The translations under genes were made by a program, and so were the position numbers. From Tistrella mobilis (lineage in GTDB: Bacteria; Pseudomonadota; Alphaproteobacteria; Tistrellales; Tistrellaceae), in the NCBI RefSeq assembly GCF_039634785.1, contig NZ_JBBIAB010000018.1, forward strand, positions 1-64,000: DNA of 64,000 bases, written 5' to 3'. Within the stretch, counting starts at the first letter, position 1. Every line of letters begins with the position of its first letter. Under the pieces are notes generated by a model. The model ran no database searches. It worked only from the letters and a program-made list of their open reading frames with translations, and was not told the origin of the DNA. This document shows, one piece after another, positions 45,545 through 56,508 of this stretch.

Positions 45545-47566
45545 TCACGCCTTGGCCTCGGCGGGGGCGAAGGCGATCAGCTCCGCCCCGTCCTCGACCA
45601 GGTCGCCCGCGGCATAATGGACCGCCTCGACCGTTCCGTCGACCGGGGCGGCGATGGTGTGTTCCATCTTCATCGCCTCCAGCACGATCAGCGGCGTGCC
45701 CTTGGTGACCGCGGCACCCGCCTCGGTCAGCACCTGCACCACCTTGCCCGGCATCGGCGCCACCAGCCGGCCGCCGCCCGCGCCCTCGTCACCCGTGAAG
45801 GCGAAGGGATCGAAGCGGTCGATCGCGGCATGCTCCCCCGCCGCCCAGACATGCACCCGGGCCCCGACCTCGGCGACCCGGGCGGTGAAGCGATGGCCGT
45901 CCAGATCGACGATCATCCGGCCGTCGGCCTCGATCGTGGCGCGGACCGGCCGTTCCGGCCCCTCGCCCACCGACACGCCATAGCCGGCGGCATGGAAATG
46001 CACCCGCACGGCGATTTCGCGTTCGCCGTCGCGGAAATGGTCGTCGACATGGCTGACCGCGTTCATCCGCCAGCCATCGGCGATCGCCCAGGGGCTGTGC
46101 GGATCGCTGGATGCCGCCGCCCGTTCCGCCGTCGCGCCGGCCAGCACCAGCAGCCGGTGGAGCGCCGCCGTCGCCAGCACCCGGTCCGAGACCGGCACCG
46201 GCCCGGGCAGCAGATCGGCGCGGTGCCGCTCGATGAAGCGGGTGTCGAGTTCCGCGGCGGCGAAGGCCGGATGGGCCGCCACCCGGCGCAGGAAGGCGAG
46301 ATTGGTCTTCAGGCCCGCCACCTCGTAATCGGCCAGCGCCGCCTGCAGCCGCCGGATCGCCTCGTCCCGGTCGGCGCCGTGCACGATCAGCTTGGCGATC
46401 ATCGGGTCGTAATGGATCGACACCTCGTCGCCGGCACGGACACCGCTGTCGACCCGGACCCCCGGCCCCATGGGCGGCACCAGATGGGCCAGCCGGCCGG
46501 TCGCCGGCAGGAAGTCGCCGTCGGGATCCTCGGCATAGAGCCGGACCTCGATCGCATGGCCATTGATGGTCAGCTCGTCCTGGGCCAGCGGCAGCGGCCG
46601 GCCATCGGCCACCTGCAGCTGCCAGTCGACGAGATCCTGGCCGGTGATCGCCTCGGTCACCGGATGCTCGACCTGCAGGCGGGTGTTCATCTCCATGAAA
46701 TAGAAGGCGCCCTTGCCCTCGGGCGAGGCGTCGACGATGAACTCCACCGTGCCGGCACCGACATAGCCGATCGCCTGGGCCGCCTTCACCGCCGCCTCGC
46801 CCATGGCGCGGCGGGTCGCCTCGTCCATGCCCGGCGCCGGGGCCTCTTCCACCACCTTCTGATGGCGGCGCTGGATCGAACAGTCGCGCTCGAACAGATA
46901 GACCGCCTGGCCGCTCTGATCGGCGAAGACCTGGATTTCGATATGACGCGGCGTCACCAGATATTTTTCGATCAGCACCCGGTCGTCGCCGAAGCTCGCC
47001 GCCGCCTCGCGCTTGGCACCGGCCAGGGCCGCGGGGAATTCCGCCTCGGAATGCACCGCGCGCATGCCCTTGCCGCCGCCGCCGGCGGTGGCCTTGATCA
47101 GCACCGGCCAGCCGATCCGGCGGGCTTCCGACAGCAGCAGCTCCGGATCCTGATCCTCGCCGTGATAGCCGGGCACCAGCGGCACGCCGGCCTTTTCCAT
47201 GATCCGCTTGGCGGCGCTCTTCGATCCCATCGCCCGGATGGCATCGGCGGGCGGGCCGATGAACACCACGCCGGCCGCGGCGCAGGCCTCGGCGAAGGCG
47301 TCGTTTTCGGACAGGAAGCCATAACCCGGGTGGATCGCCTGGGCGCCGGTGTCGCGGGCCGCCTTCAGGATCAGATCCGCCTTCAGGTAGCTGTCGCGCG
47401 CCGGCGCGGGCCCCAGCAGCACCGCCTCGTCGGCCATTTCGACATGGGCGGCGTTGCGGTCGGCCTCGGAACAGACCGCCACCGTGGCGATGCCGAGCCG
47501 GCGGCAGGTGCGGATCACGCGGCAGGCGATCTCACCGCGGTTGGCGATCAGGACTTTGCCGAACAT
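45545..47566 (-). CDS. liuD: Methylcrotonyl-CoA carboxylase biotin-containing alpha subunit
   Basis: ATP-dependent biotin carboxylase of 673 residues that loads CO2 onto its own biotin for the beta subunit to transfer. The N-terminal biotin carboxylase domain (1-450) opens FGKVLIANRGEIACRVIRT, then has KATAGGGGKGMR, ERDCSIQRRHQKVVEEAPAP and FYFMEMNTRLQVEHPVTE. The C-terminal carrier domain has the biotinyl Lys in VLEAMKMEHTIAAPVDG. The linker and BT-like middle region fit methylcrotonyl- rather than propionyl- or geranyl-CoA carboxylase, but geranyl-CoA carboxylase is the closest alternative. The rest of the operon (ivd, hydratase, HMG-CoA lyase) supports methylcrotonyl-CoA. Confidence 0.93.
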   Translation of the reverse strand: MFGKVLIANRGEIACRVIRTCRRLGIATVAVCSEADRNAAHVEMADEAVLLGPAPARDSYLKADLILKAARDTGAQAIHPGYGFLSENDAFAEACAAAGVVFIGPPADAIRAMGSKSAAKRIMEKAGVPLVPGYHGEDQDPELLLSEARRIGWPVLIKATAGGGGKGMRAVHSEAEFPAALAGAKREAAASFGDDRVLIEKYLVTPRHIEIQVFADQSGQAVYLFERDCSIQRRHQKVVEEAPAPGMDEATRRAMGEAAVKAAQAIGYVGAGTVEFIVDASPEGKGAFYFMEMNTRLQVEHPVTEAITGQDLVDWQLQVADGRPLPLAQDELTINGHAIEVRLYAEDPDGDFLPATGRLAHLVPPMGPGVRVDSGVRAGDEVSIHYDPMIAKLIVHGADRDEAIRRLQAALADYEVAGLKTNLAFLRRVAAHPAFAAAELDTRFIERHRADLLPGPVPVSDRVLATAALHRLLVLAGATAERAAASSDPHSPWAIADGWRMNAVSHVDDHFRDGEREIAVRVHFHAAGYGVSVGEGPERPVRATIEADGRMIVDLDGHRFTARVAEVGARVHVWAAGEHAAIDRFDPFAFTGDEGAGGGRLVAPMPGKVVQVLTEAGAAVTKGTPLIVLEAMKMEHTIAAPVDGTVEAVHYAAGDLVEDGAELIAFAPAEAKA

Positions 47567-47629
47567 GCGTGTCGGTCCCCGGTTCTGAAGTCTTGGCGTG
47601 AATGACGGAAGCGGCGGGTGTGTCGGGCG

Positions 47630-48427
47630 TCAGCCGCGCCAGGACGGCGTGCGCTTCTCAAGGAAGGCGGTCAGCCCCTCGCGCCCCTCGTCCGAGGCGC
47701 GGCGGTCGGCGATGCGGGCGGCGGTATCGGCCACCAGCGCGTCGTCGATCGGCCGGCCGGCAACCGCAAAGGCGAGATCCTTGGCGGCGGCCATGGCCTC
47801 GGGGCCGTTGGCGAGCATCAGCTGCACCAGCCGCTCGCCGGCCGCCTCCAGTTCCTCGGCGGCCACCACCTCGTGGATCAGCCCGATCTCGCGCGCCCGG
47901 TCGGCATCGATCGCCTCGGCGGTCACGAACAGCCGCCGGGCCCAGCGCAGGCCGATCGCGTTGATCACATAGGGGCTGATCACCGCCGGGATGATGCCGA
48001 GCTTGACCTCGGTCAGCGCGAATTTGGCCCTGGGCGTCGCGATCACGATGTCGCAGGCCGCAACCAGCCCCACGCCCCCGCCATAGGCCGCGCCCTGAAC
48101 CAGGGCGACGGTCGGCTTGGACAGGTCGTTGAGCGCGCGGACCATCGCCCCCAGCTGGCCGGCATCGGCAAGGTTCTCCTCGCGGCCATAGCCGGCCATG
48201 CGCCGCATCCAGTTCAGGTCGGCACCGGCCGAGAAGCTCTTGCCCTCGGCGGCCAGCACCACCACCCGCACCGCGGGATCGGCATCCAGCGCCCGGAAGA
48301 TCCGGGTCAGTTCCGCGATCAGCTTGTCGTCGAAGGCGTTGTGGATCTCGGGCCGCGCCATGGTGACGCGTGCGACACCCCGGTCATCGGTCGAGACGAC
48401 CACGGCAACGGGAGAGGTATCGGTCAT
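47630..48427 (-). CDS. liuC: Enoyl-CoA hydratase, probably methylglutaconyl-CoA hydratase
   Basis: Crotonase-fold protein of 265 residues. By context it hydrates 3-methylglutaconyl-CoA to HMG-CoA. The first oxyanion loop is GKSFSAGADLNWM. The second is GAAYGGGVGLVAACDI, and FALTEVKLGIIPAVISPYV carries the catalytic Glu. The AGADLNWM form is the one usually found in LiuC. It lies between the beta and alpha carboxylase subunits, as in Pseudomonas liu clusters. Spacing to its neighbours is 51-63 bases. Confidence 0.9.
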   Translation of the reverse strand: MTDTSPVAVVVSTDDRGVARVTMARPEIHNAFDDKLIAELTRIFRALDADPAVRVVVLAAEGKSFSAGADLNWMRRMAGYGREENLADAGQLGAMVRALNDLSKPTVALVQGAAYGGGVGLVAACDIVIATPRAKFALTEVKLGIIPAVISPYVINAIGLRWARRLFVTAEAIDADRAREIGLIHEVVAAEELEAAGERLVQLMLANGPEAMAAAKDLAFAVAGRPIDDALVADTAARIADRRASDEGREGLTAFLEKRTPSWRG

Positions 48428-48478
48428 CGTCCGGGCATCCTCGATTGGCTGTGTGGCAGGGACGGAGGCGGGCGTCCG

Positions 48479-50086
<1,608 letters not shown>

Positions 50087-50111
50087 GGCAGGCAGGTTCC
50101 CGGACGTCTAG

Positions 50112-50179
50112 GACTGAGGACGGAGACGGACTGAAGACAGGGTCCGACTGAAGACGGAGCCAGACTGAAGACGGGGTCA
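50112..50179. repeat. Four tandem 17-bp repeats upstream of liuB
   Basis: Units GACTGA(A/G)GAC(G/A)G(A/G)G-x-x-x run exactly end to end at 50112-50128, 50129-50145, 50146-50162 and 50163-50179. They sit in the 128-base gap between the isomerase stop (50215) and the liuB start (50086). The last two units are most alike. Confidence 0.9.
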
Positions 50180-50214
50180 GGCAGCCGTGGCCGGATGGCG
50201 GTGGTCGGGCATGC

Positions 50215-50817
50215 TCACCAGCCGCCGGTTTCCAGCCAGCGATCCACCTGCGGCAGACGGTCGGCCCCGAAGAAGGGCTCGCCATCGACCAGGAAGAAGG
50301 GGCTGCCGAAAACCCCGCGCGCCACCGCGGCATCGCCGGCGGCACGGAGCTTCGCCTTGATCTCGTCGGAGCCGAGGGCGGCTAGGCAGGCCTCGCGGTC
50401 GAACCCGGCCTCGGCGGCGGTATCGGCAACGGCTTCCGGCGTCACCGGGCCGGTATCGGTCACGAAGACCTTGTCGTAGATCTTCAGCGCCAGACGCTTC
50501 GCGCCCTCCTGATCGATCGCATCGGCCCAATAGAAGGCGCGCGAGGCGGCGACCGGATTGAACGGGAAGGTCGACGGCATGTTGAGCGGCAGCCCGGCCA
50601 GCCTGGCGGAGCGCATGAAATCGCGCCGGGCATAGGGACCCTTCAGCGGATCCTCGATCGCGGCGCGGGTGCCGGTCAGCTTGAACACCGCGCCCACCAG
50701 GAAGGGGTGCCAGCGCACCGCCCGGCCGTGGCGGCCGGCCACGTCCTCGATCCGGTGGGCGGCGATATAGCCATAGGGCGAGGTGAAGTCGAAATAGAAG
50801 TCGATCGGCTCGGCCAT
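50215..50817 (-). CDS. DsbA-family 2-hydroxychromene-2-carboxylate isomerase-like protein
   Basis: Thioredoxin/GST-kappa-fold protein of 200 residues. It starts IDFYFDFTSPYGYIAAHRIE, where the Ser-Pro replaces the DsbA Cys pair. It has WHPFLVGAVFKLTG, then YARRDFMRSARLAGLPLNMPSTFPFNPVAASRAFYWA, and ends GVFGSPFFLVDGEPFFGADRL. Family enzymes are glutathione-dependent isomerases in aromatic degradation (NahD). It is not a known leucine-pathway enzyme, yet it lies between the acyl-CoA dehydrogenase and liuB genes on the same strand. It may handle a side product or simply be an inserted gene. The ATG at 50817 is chosen because the homologous region starts there. Confidence 0.85.
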   Translation of the reverse strand: MAEPIDFYFDFTSPYGYIAAHRIEDVAGRHGRAVRWHPFLVGAVFKLTGTRAAIEDPLKGPYARRDFMRSARLAGLPLNMPSTFPFNPVAASRAFYWADAIDQEGAKRLALKIYDKVFVTDTGPVTPEAVADTAAEAGFDREACLAALGSDEIKAKLRAAGDAAVARGVFGSPFFLVDGEPFFGADRLPQVDRWLETGGW

Positions 50818-50896
50818 GGTCGGGGCGTCTCCTCCGCACCGGTGGCGCCGGGTCTTGTGCGGCCCGGTCGCCCCCTCGTTTCGATCAGTCCGGCAC

Positions 50897-52030
50897 TCAG
50901 GCGGCGAGCGCGCGGGCAATCACCAGCCGCTGAATGTCGCTGGTGCCCTCGTAAATCTGGCAGACGCGGACATCACGGTAAATCCGCTCCACCGGATACT
51001 CGGCCAGATAGCCATAGCCGCCCAGCGTCTGGATCGCCGACGAGCACACCCGCTCCGCCATCTCTGACGCGAAGAGCTTGGCCATCGAGGCCTCCTTCAG
51101 GCAGGGCAGGCCGGCATCGCGCATCTGGGCCGCGCGCACCACCATCAGCCGCGCCGCTTCCACCTGGGTCGCCATGTCGGCCAGGCGGAACGACACCGCC
51201 TGATGCTCGAAGATCTTCACGCCGAAGCTCTCGCGCTCCTGGGCGTACTGCACCGCATAGTCCAGCGCCGCCCGCGCCATGCCGACCGACTGGGACGCGA
51301 TGCCGATGCGGCCGCCTTCCAGGTTCGACAGCGCGATTCTGTACCCCTCGCCCGGCTTGCCGAGCATCAGATCGGGGGTGAGCTTAAGATCCTCGAAGAT
51401 GATCTGGCAGGTGTCGGAGGCGTGCTGGCCCAGCTTTTCCTCCACCCGTCCGACCTTATAGCCGGGGGTGTCGGTCGGCACGATGAAGGCCGAGATGCCC
51501 TTCTTGCCCGCCGCCGGGTCGGTCACCGCAAACACGATGGCGACATCGGCATTGGCGCCCGAGGTGATGAACTGCTTGGTGCCGTTCAGCGACCAGACGC
51601 CGTTTTCGAACACCGCCCGGGTCTTGAGCGCGCTTGCATCCGATCCGGCCTGGGGCTCGGTCAGGCAGAAGGCGCCGATCTTGCGCCCCTGGGCCATATC
51701 GGGCAGGAAGCGGCGCTTCTGCTCGTCGGTGCCGAATTTCAGGATCGGCATGCAGCCGACCGAGGTATGCACGCTCATGATGGTCGAGGTGGCGCCGTCA
51801 CCGGCGGCGATCTCTTCGATCGCCAGCGCATAGGACACGTTGTCGGCGCCGGCCCCGCCCCATTCCTCGGGCACGATCATGCCGAGCAGGCCAAGTTCGC
51901 CCATCTTGGCCAGCGCCTCGCGCGGGAAGGCGTGTTCGCGGCTCCACTCGGCGGCATGGGGGAGCAATTCGCTCTGGGCGAAGTCCCGCGCCATGTCGCG
52001 GATCATCTTCTGCTCTTCGGTGAGGATCAT
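50897..52030 (-). CDS. Acyl-CoA dehydrogenase
   Basis: FAD enzyme of 377 residues that forms the alpha-beta double bond in a short or branched acyl-CoA. Family motifs are [65 protein letters not shown] and [20 protein letters not shown]. The catalytic Glu is in YEGTS, the short-chain/branched position, whereas the neighbouring isovaleryl enzyme has it elsewhere. This suggests a butyryl- or 2-methylbutyryl/isobutyryl-CoA dehydrogenase broadening the operon to other branched amino acids. ATG 52030; the longer frame upstream is low-complexity. Confidence 0.9.
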   Translation of the reverse strand: MILTEEQKMIRDMARDFAQSELLPHAAEWSREHAFPREALAKMGELGLLGMIVPEEWGGAGADNVSYALAIEEIAAGDGATSTIMSVHTSVGCMPILKFGTDEQKRRFLPDMAQGRKIGAFCLTEPQAGSDASALKTRAVFENGVWSLNGTKQFITSGANADVAIVFAVTDPAAGKKGISAFIVPTDTPGYKVGRVEEKLGQHASDTCQIIFEDLKLTPDLMLGKPGEGYRIALSNLEGGRIGIASQSVGMARAALDYAVQYAQERESFGVKIFEHQAVSFRLADMATQVEAARLMVVRAAQMRDAGLPCLKEASMAKLFASEMAERVCSSAIQTLGGYGYLAEYPVERIYRDVRVCQIYEGTSDIQRLVIARALAA

Positions 52031-52220
52031 CGAAAGCGCTCCGGCAGATGGTCTCGTCGGGCTTGACCGCCGCCACCGGCCAGTGGGGACCGGGGGTCGG
52101 GCCGCATCGGACGGCGGCGGCGGGGCCGGCGGCGACAGGCTGGAGAGGGGGTGGGGATGCCTGTCGCCGCGATCGGATCCGGCCGGCCGCATCCCTGCGG
52201 CGGCCGGGCATGGCGTCTGG

Positions 52221-53414
52221 TCAGTTCATCAGCTCGACGGCCATGGCGGTCGCTTCGCCGCCGCCGATGCACAGGCTGGCCACGCCACGGGTCATGCCGT
52301 TGCGCTTCAGGCCGTTGAGCAGGGTCACCAGGATGCGCGCGCCCGAGGCCCCGATCGGGTGGCCCAGGGCGCAGGCGCCACCATAGATGTTCACCCGCTC
52401 GTGGTCGAGATCCAGCTCCTTCATCGCCGCCATGGTGACGACCGCGAAGGCCTCGTTGATCTCGTAGAGGTCGACATCCTTCGCCGACCAGCCGGTCCTG
52501 GCGAAGAGCTTGTTCATGGCACCGATCGGCGCGGTGGTGAACCAGGCCGGCTCCTGGGCATGGGTCGCATGGCCGAGGATCCGGGCGAGCGGGGTCAGGC
52601 CGCGACGCTCGGCTTCCGAGGCCCGCATCAGCACCAGCGCCGCGGCCCCGTCGGAAATCGACGACGAATTCGCGGCCGTCACCGTGCCGTCCTTGGCGAA
52701 GGCCGGGCGCAGGGTCGGGATCTTGTCGAGATTGGCCTTGCGCGGCTGCTCGTCGATGCCGATCTCGACCGTGCCGCCGCGGGTCTTGACGCTGACCGGG
52801 GTGATCTCGACCGCGGCGCTGCCGTCCTCGCCCGCCTTCTGGGCGCGCTTCAGCGAGGTGATCGCGAAGTCGTCCTGCGATTCGCGGGTGAACTGGTAAT
52901 GGCGGGCGGTGTCCTCGGCGAAGGTGCCCATCAGGCGGCCCTTGTCGTAGGCATCCTCCAGCCCGTCCAGGAACATGTGATCCATCACCCGGCCATGGCC
53001 CATGCGATAGCCGCCACGGGCCTTGTCGAGCAGATAGGGGGCGTTGGTCATGCTCTCCATGCCGCCGGCCACCATCACGGTGTTGGACCCGGCCAGCAGC
53101 TGGTCATGGGCGAACATGGCGGCCTTCATGCCCGAGCCGCACATCTTGTTGATGGTGGTGCAGCCGGCATCCAGCGGCAGGCCGGCGCCGAGCGAGGCCT
53201 GACGGGCGGGCGCCTGGCCCTGGCCGGCGGGCAGCACGCAGCCCATCACCACTTCCTCGACATCGGCGGCATCGACGCCGGCGCGGGTCAGGGCCGCGCG
53301 GATCGCCGCGGCACCCAGTTCGGAAGCGGTCAGGTCCTTAAGCTCGCCCTGGAAGCCGCCCATGGGCGTGCGGGCGGCGCCGACGATGACGATCGGATCG
53401 GTGGCGGTGGTCAT
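52221..53414 (-). CDS. Acetyl-CoA acetyltransferase (thiolase)
   Basis: Thiolase of 397 residues, cleaving acetoacetyl-CoA to two acetyl-CoA, or the reverse. The first catalytic Cys lies in [13 protein letters not shown], the His in [19 protein letters not shown], and the second Cys in [13 protein letters not shown]. The start at 53414 has GAGGAGAG on the minus strand. In the leucine pathway the HMG-CoA lyase gives free acetoacetate. That needs a CoA-transferase or ligase, not seen here, before this thiolase can act. It lies between the two acyl-CoA dehydrogenase genes on the same strand. Confidence 0.92.
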   Translation of the reverse strand: MTTATDPIVIVGAARTPMGGFQGELKDLTASELGAAAIRAALTRAGVDAADVEEVVMGCVLPAGQGQAPARQASLGAGLPLDAGCTTINKMCGSGMKAAMFAHDQLLAGSNTVMVAGGMESMTNAPYLLDKARGGYRMGHGRVMDHMFLDGLEDAYDKGRLMGTFAEDTARHYQFTRESQDDFAITSLKRAQKAGEDGSAAVEITPVSVKTRGGTVEIGIDEQPRKANLDKIPTLRPAFAKDGTVTAANSSSISDGAAALVLMRASEAERRGLTPLARILGHATHAQEPAWFTTAPIGAMNKLFARTGWSAKDVDLYEINEAFAVVTMAAMKELDLDHERVNIYGGACALGHPIGASGARILVTLLNGLKRNGMTRGVASLCIGGGEATAMAVELMN

Positions 53415-53509
53415 GACGTCTGCTCTCCTCGATCTCTCTTATCGCGGGCCCCTGCACGGGCAGCGCGCCCCGCCGGCCGTCATCGGCCGGCGCGGGCTGC
53501 CCCCATCGG

Positions 53510-54679
53510 TCACGCCGTCTCGCCGAACAGCTCGCGGCCGATCAGCATGCGGCGGATCTCGGACGTGCCGGCGCCGATCTCGTAGAGCTTGGCGTCGCGC
53601 AGCAGGCGCCCCGTGGGATAATCGTTGATATAGCCGTTGCCGCCCAGGGCCTGGATCGCTTCCAGCGCCATCCAGGTCGCCTTTTCCGCCGCGTAGAGGA
53701 TGGCGCCGGCGGCATCCTTGCGCGTGGTCTCACCCCGGTCGCAGGCTTTGGCCACAGAGTAGACATAGGCGCGGGTGGCGCTCAGCGTCACATACATGTC
53801 CGCGAGCTTGCCCTGCATCAGCTGGAATTCGCCGATCGGGCGGCCGAACTGCTTGCGCTCGTGGACATAGGGCAGCACCACGTCCATGCAGGACTGCATG
53901 ATGCCGAGCGGGCCGGCGGCCAGCACCGCGCGCTCGTAGTCGAGCCCGCTCATCAGCACATGGACGCCCTTGTTCACGCCGCCCAGCACGTTCTCTTCCG
54001 GCACCTCGCAATCCTCGAACACCAGCTCGCCGGTGTTGGAGCCGCGCATGCCCAGCTTGTCGAGCTTCTGGGCGACCGAGAAGCCCTTGAAGCCCTTCTC
54101 GATCAGGAAGGCGGTGATGCCGCGCGGGCCCGCTTCCGGATCGGTCTTGGCATAGACCACCAGCGTGTCGGCATCGGGGCCGTTGGTGATCCACATCTTG
54201 GTGCCGTTCAGGACGTAGCGGTCGCCCTTCTTCTCGGCCTTCAGCCGCATCGAGACGACGTCGGAGCCGGCGCCGGGCTCGCTCATCGCCAGCGCCCCCA
54301 CATGATCGCCCGAGATCAGCTTGGGCAGATAGCGCCGCTTCTGTTCTTCATTGCCGTTGCGGCTGATCTGGTTGACGCAGAGATTGCTGTGCGCACCGTA
54401 AGAAAGACCCACCGAGGCCGAGCCGCGGCTGATCTCTTCCATCGCGATCACATGTTCCAGATAGCCGAGACCGGTGCCGCCGTATTCCTCTTCGGCGGTC
54501 ATGCCGAGCAGGCCCAGATCGCCCATCTTCTTCCACAGGTCGGCCGGGAAGTCGTTGGTCTGGTCGATCTCCGCCGCGCGCGGCGCGATCTCCTGGGCCG
54601 AGAAGCTGGTCACGGTCTGACGCAGCATGTCGGCGGTCTCGCCCAGATCGAAGTTCAGCGTCGGATAGTTCGACAGCAT
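53510..54679 (-). CDS. liuA: Isovaleryl-CoA dehydrogenase
   Basis: FAD enzyme of 389 residues oxidising isovaleryl-CoA to 3-methylcrotonyl-CoA. The catalytic Glu is in [19 protein letters not shown], the position characteristic of isovaleryl-CoA dehydrogenase. The C-terminal [18 protein letters not shown] has Gly-Ala where other acyl-CoA dehydrogenases have [37 protein letters not shown] and [12 protein letters not shown] are also typical. The ATG at 54679 is favoured by an AAGGGAG upstream. It stands at or near the head of the liu operon, behind a small thioesterase gene. Confidence 0.94.
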   Translation of the reverse strand: MLSNYPTLNFDLGETADMLRQTVTSFSAQEIAPRAAEIDQTNDFPADLWKKMGDLGLLGMTAEEEYGGTGLGYLEHVIAMEEISRGSASVGLSYGAHSNLCVNQISRNGNEEQKRRYLPKLISGDHVGALAMSEPGAGSDVVSMRLKAEKKGDRYVLNGTKMWITNGPDADTLVVYAKTDPEAGPRGITAFLIEKGFKGFSVAQKLDKLGMRGSNTGELVFEDCEVPEENVLGGVNKGVHVLMSGLDYERAVLAAGPLGIMQSCMDVVLPYVHERKQFGRPIGEFQLMQGKLADMYVTLSATRAYVYSVAKACDRGETTRKDAAGAILYAAEKATWMALEAIQALGGNGYINDYPTGRLLRDAKLYEIGAGTSEIRRMLIGRELFGETA

Positions 54680-54736
54680 CTGGATCGTCTCCCTTGGATC
54701 CCGACCGGGCGCCCTGGGCGGCACGGAAGGGGTGAC

Positions 54737-55225
54737 TCAGGCTTCGCCAACCTCGATCAGCGTCGATTGAGAGGCGGCGCAGAAAACCGGCCGGCCGTCG
54801 CGATCGCCGAACACGTCGCATTGCGCGACCGACAGCGTCCGCCCCGACCGGAGCACCCGGGCACGCGCGATCAGCTTGCGGCCGACCGCCGGCGCCATCA
54901 GGTTCAGCTTGTATTCGACCGTCAGCACGCGGGTCTGGGGCCGCATCAGGGTATGGCAGGCATAGCCGCAGGCACTGTCGGCAACCGCGCCGACGATGCC
55001 GCCGTGATAGAAACCGTCCTGCTGGGTCACCATCTCGGACCAGGGCAGCTCGATCTCGCAGATCCCCGGGGCACAGACGGTCATGACCGCACCGATGGTG
55101 CGCATGATCGCCTGCGCGTCGAAGCTCGCCCGGACGCGTGCCTCGAAATCGGGATCCTGGACCCGGAACTCCGGCAGCTCATGTGCCGGCAAAAGGCGCT
55201 CGGCCTCGGCCAGGGTGATGGTCAT
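54737..55225 (-). CDS. PaaI-type hotdog thioesterase
   Basis: Small thioesterase of 162 residues and the first gene of the liu operon strand. The hotdog pattern includes IMRTIGAVMTVCAPGICEIELPWSEMVTQQDGFYHGGIVGAVADSACGYACHTLM, written here in parts. The key HGG-x-x-x-x-x-x-D central-helix motif has Asp in ADSACG. The last strand is KLIARARVLRSGRTLSVAQCDVF. It may release CoA from stalled or surplus acyl-CoA of the pathway. It starts 356 bases from the divergent LysR gene, so the gap should hold the liu promoter. Confidence 0.83.
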   Translation of the reverse strand: MTITLAEAERLLPAHELPEFRVQDPDFEARVRASFDAQAIMRTIGAVMTVCAPGICEIELPWSEMVTQQDGFYHGGIVGAVADSACGYACHTLMRPQTRVLTVEYKLNLMAPAVGRKLIARARVLRSGRTLSVAQCDVFGDRDGRPVFCAASQSTLIEVGEA

Positions 55226-55420
55226 GGGCGGTCACTCCCTCTTCCCTCGGGATCGTTCCGACATGCCCGGCCGGCACCCGCTGGTGCGGCCGCGTGTTCC
55301 CGGCATGAAAGGTCGTGTCCATCGAGGCTTCCCGGGCCTCCGTCTTAAGGTGCGGCAGCTCCGGTTCGGGTCGAACCATAGCAGTGGCTCGCCCATAGAC
55401 GAAATTGTATCTTTTCATGC

Positions 55421-55437
55421 GACGCATCGATAGCGTC
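55421..55437. promoter_or_regulatory. GACGC-N7-GCGTC dyad in the liu/LysR divergent gap
   Basis: GACGC at 55421-55425 and GCGTC at 55433-55437 flank ATCGATA in an AT-rich patch. Spacing and position between divergent genes suit a LysR-type binding site that could serve both directions. Confidence 0.4.
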
Positions 55438-55460
55438 TATATGTATGGCCCTCGCCGGGC

Positions 55461-55521
55461 GGGCGTGTCCACGCCCTTGGCCGCCGCCTCAATGGCGGCT
55501 GGGGGAGGCTCGCGCCTCCCC
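55461..55521 (+). promoter_or_regulatory. Three consecutive hairpins in the LysR gene leader
   Basis: Perfect stems follow each other: GGGCGT/ACGCCC (55461-55466, 55471-55476), GCCGCC/GGCGGC (55483-55488, 55494-55499) and GGGGAGGC/GCCTCCCC (55502-55509, 55514-55521), with loops of 4, 5 and 4 bases. They lie 61-121 bases before the GTG start at 55582. The rest of the 356-base gap (55226-55581) holds only the dyad at 55421 and no recognisable gene. I do not recognise a known riboswitch class. Confidence 0.6.
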
Positions 55522-55581
55522 GAGCTGGTTGGCGGGGCCTGATCATGCCATCGCAGTGGCAGCTTCCATCGGACGGGTAGC

Positions 55582-56487
55582 GTGGACCTGTATCAGATCC
55601 GGTATTTTCTGGCGGTGGCGGAGACCGGCAGCTTTACCAAGGCGGCGGAGCGGGTGTTCGTGACCCAGCCGACCCTGTCGGCCGGCATCCGCAAGCTCGA
55701 GGACGGGCTCGGCACGCCGCTCTTCATCCGCCGGGCGCGGCGGGTGGAGTTGACCGAGGCGGGGCAGCGGTTTCAGCCCCATGCGCGGGTGATCCTGCAG
55801 GAGGCGGCGATCGCCGAGCAGGCGGCGCGGCGCGGTGCCGATCGGCAGGGTTTCCGGCTGGGCGTGCTCAAGACCCTGCCGGTAGAGCGGATCGCGGCCC
55901 TGCTCACCCAGTTCGCCGACGGCCAGCGCGATGTCGATGTCGATCTGTTCGAGGGCACGGTGCCCGAGATCGACGAAGCGCTCACCGCCGGCCGGATCGA
56001 TGCCGCCATCACCCGCATCGCCGACGATGCCGACCGCGCCCAGGCGGCGCCCCTGTTCCGCGACCGCTATCGCATCGCCGTGTCGGAGCGCAACCCGCTC
56101 GCCCGGCGCAGCCAGCTGCGCATCCCCGAACTCGACGGCCTGCCCTTCATCCTCAGGCGGCATTGCGAGCTGATGGGCGACATCCGGCGCAATTTCCTGG
56201 CCGGCGGCGCCCGTCCGCGCATCGTCCACCGCTCCACCCAGGATGAATGGACCGTGGCCCTGGTCGCCGCCGATCTGGGGCTCGCTTTGATGCCGCAGAG
56301 CTTCGAGCGGCCGGGCATCGCCATGATCCCGATCATCGATTACGAGCCGACCCGGCTGATCGGCCTGGCCTGGCATGGCGCGCCCGACGAGGCGACCACC
56401 CTGTTCCGTGCCTTCGCCGCCTCTCACGACTGGCATGCCGGCAGCTCGGCGCCGGTGCCGCAGGTGGCCGCCGGGTGGATGCGCTGA
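55582..56487 (+). CDS. LysR family transcriptional regulator
   Basis: DNA-binding regulator of 301 residues. The N-terminal helix-turn-helix is residues 1-60 (YFLAVAETGSFTKAAERVFVTQPTLS, then IRKLEDGLGTPLFIR). The C-terminal periplasmic-binding-like effector domain follows. The GTG at 55582 begins the protein with the standard MDLYQIRYFLAV. It is transcribed away from the leucine operon, with which it shares a 356-base gap. Regulation of that operon is a natural guess but LysR partners vary. Its own leader has three hairpins, unusual for this family. Confidence 0.88.
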   Translation: MDLYQIRYFLAVAETGSFTKAAERVFVTQPTLSAGIRKLEDGLGTPLFIRRARRVELTEAGQRFQPHARVILQEAAIAEQAARRGADRQGFRLGVLKTLPVERIAALLTQFADGQRDVDVDLFEGTVPEIDEALTAGRIDAAITRIADDADRAQAAPLFRDRYRIAVSERNPLARRSQLRIPELDGLPFILRRHCELMGDIRRNFLAGGARPRIVHRSTQDEWTVALVAADLGLALMPQSFERPGIAMIPIIDYEPTRLIGLAWHGAPDEATTLFRAFAASHDWHAGSSAPVPQVAAGWMR

Positions 56488-56508
56488 CGCCCCCACCCGG
56501 CATGCCGG

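Noticed and set aside
55226-55460. LiuR-type ACGT array at the leucine operon promoter
   Set aside because: No repeated ACGT cores were found in this gap; only the GACGC dyad was seen.
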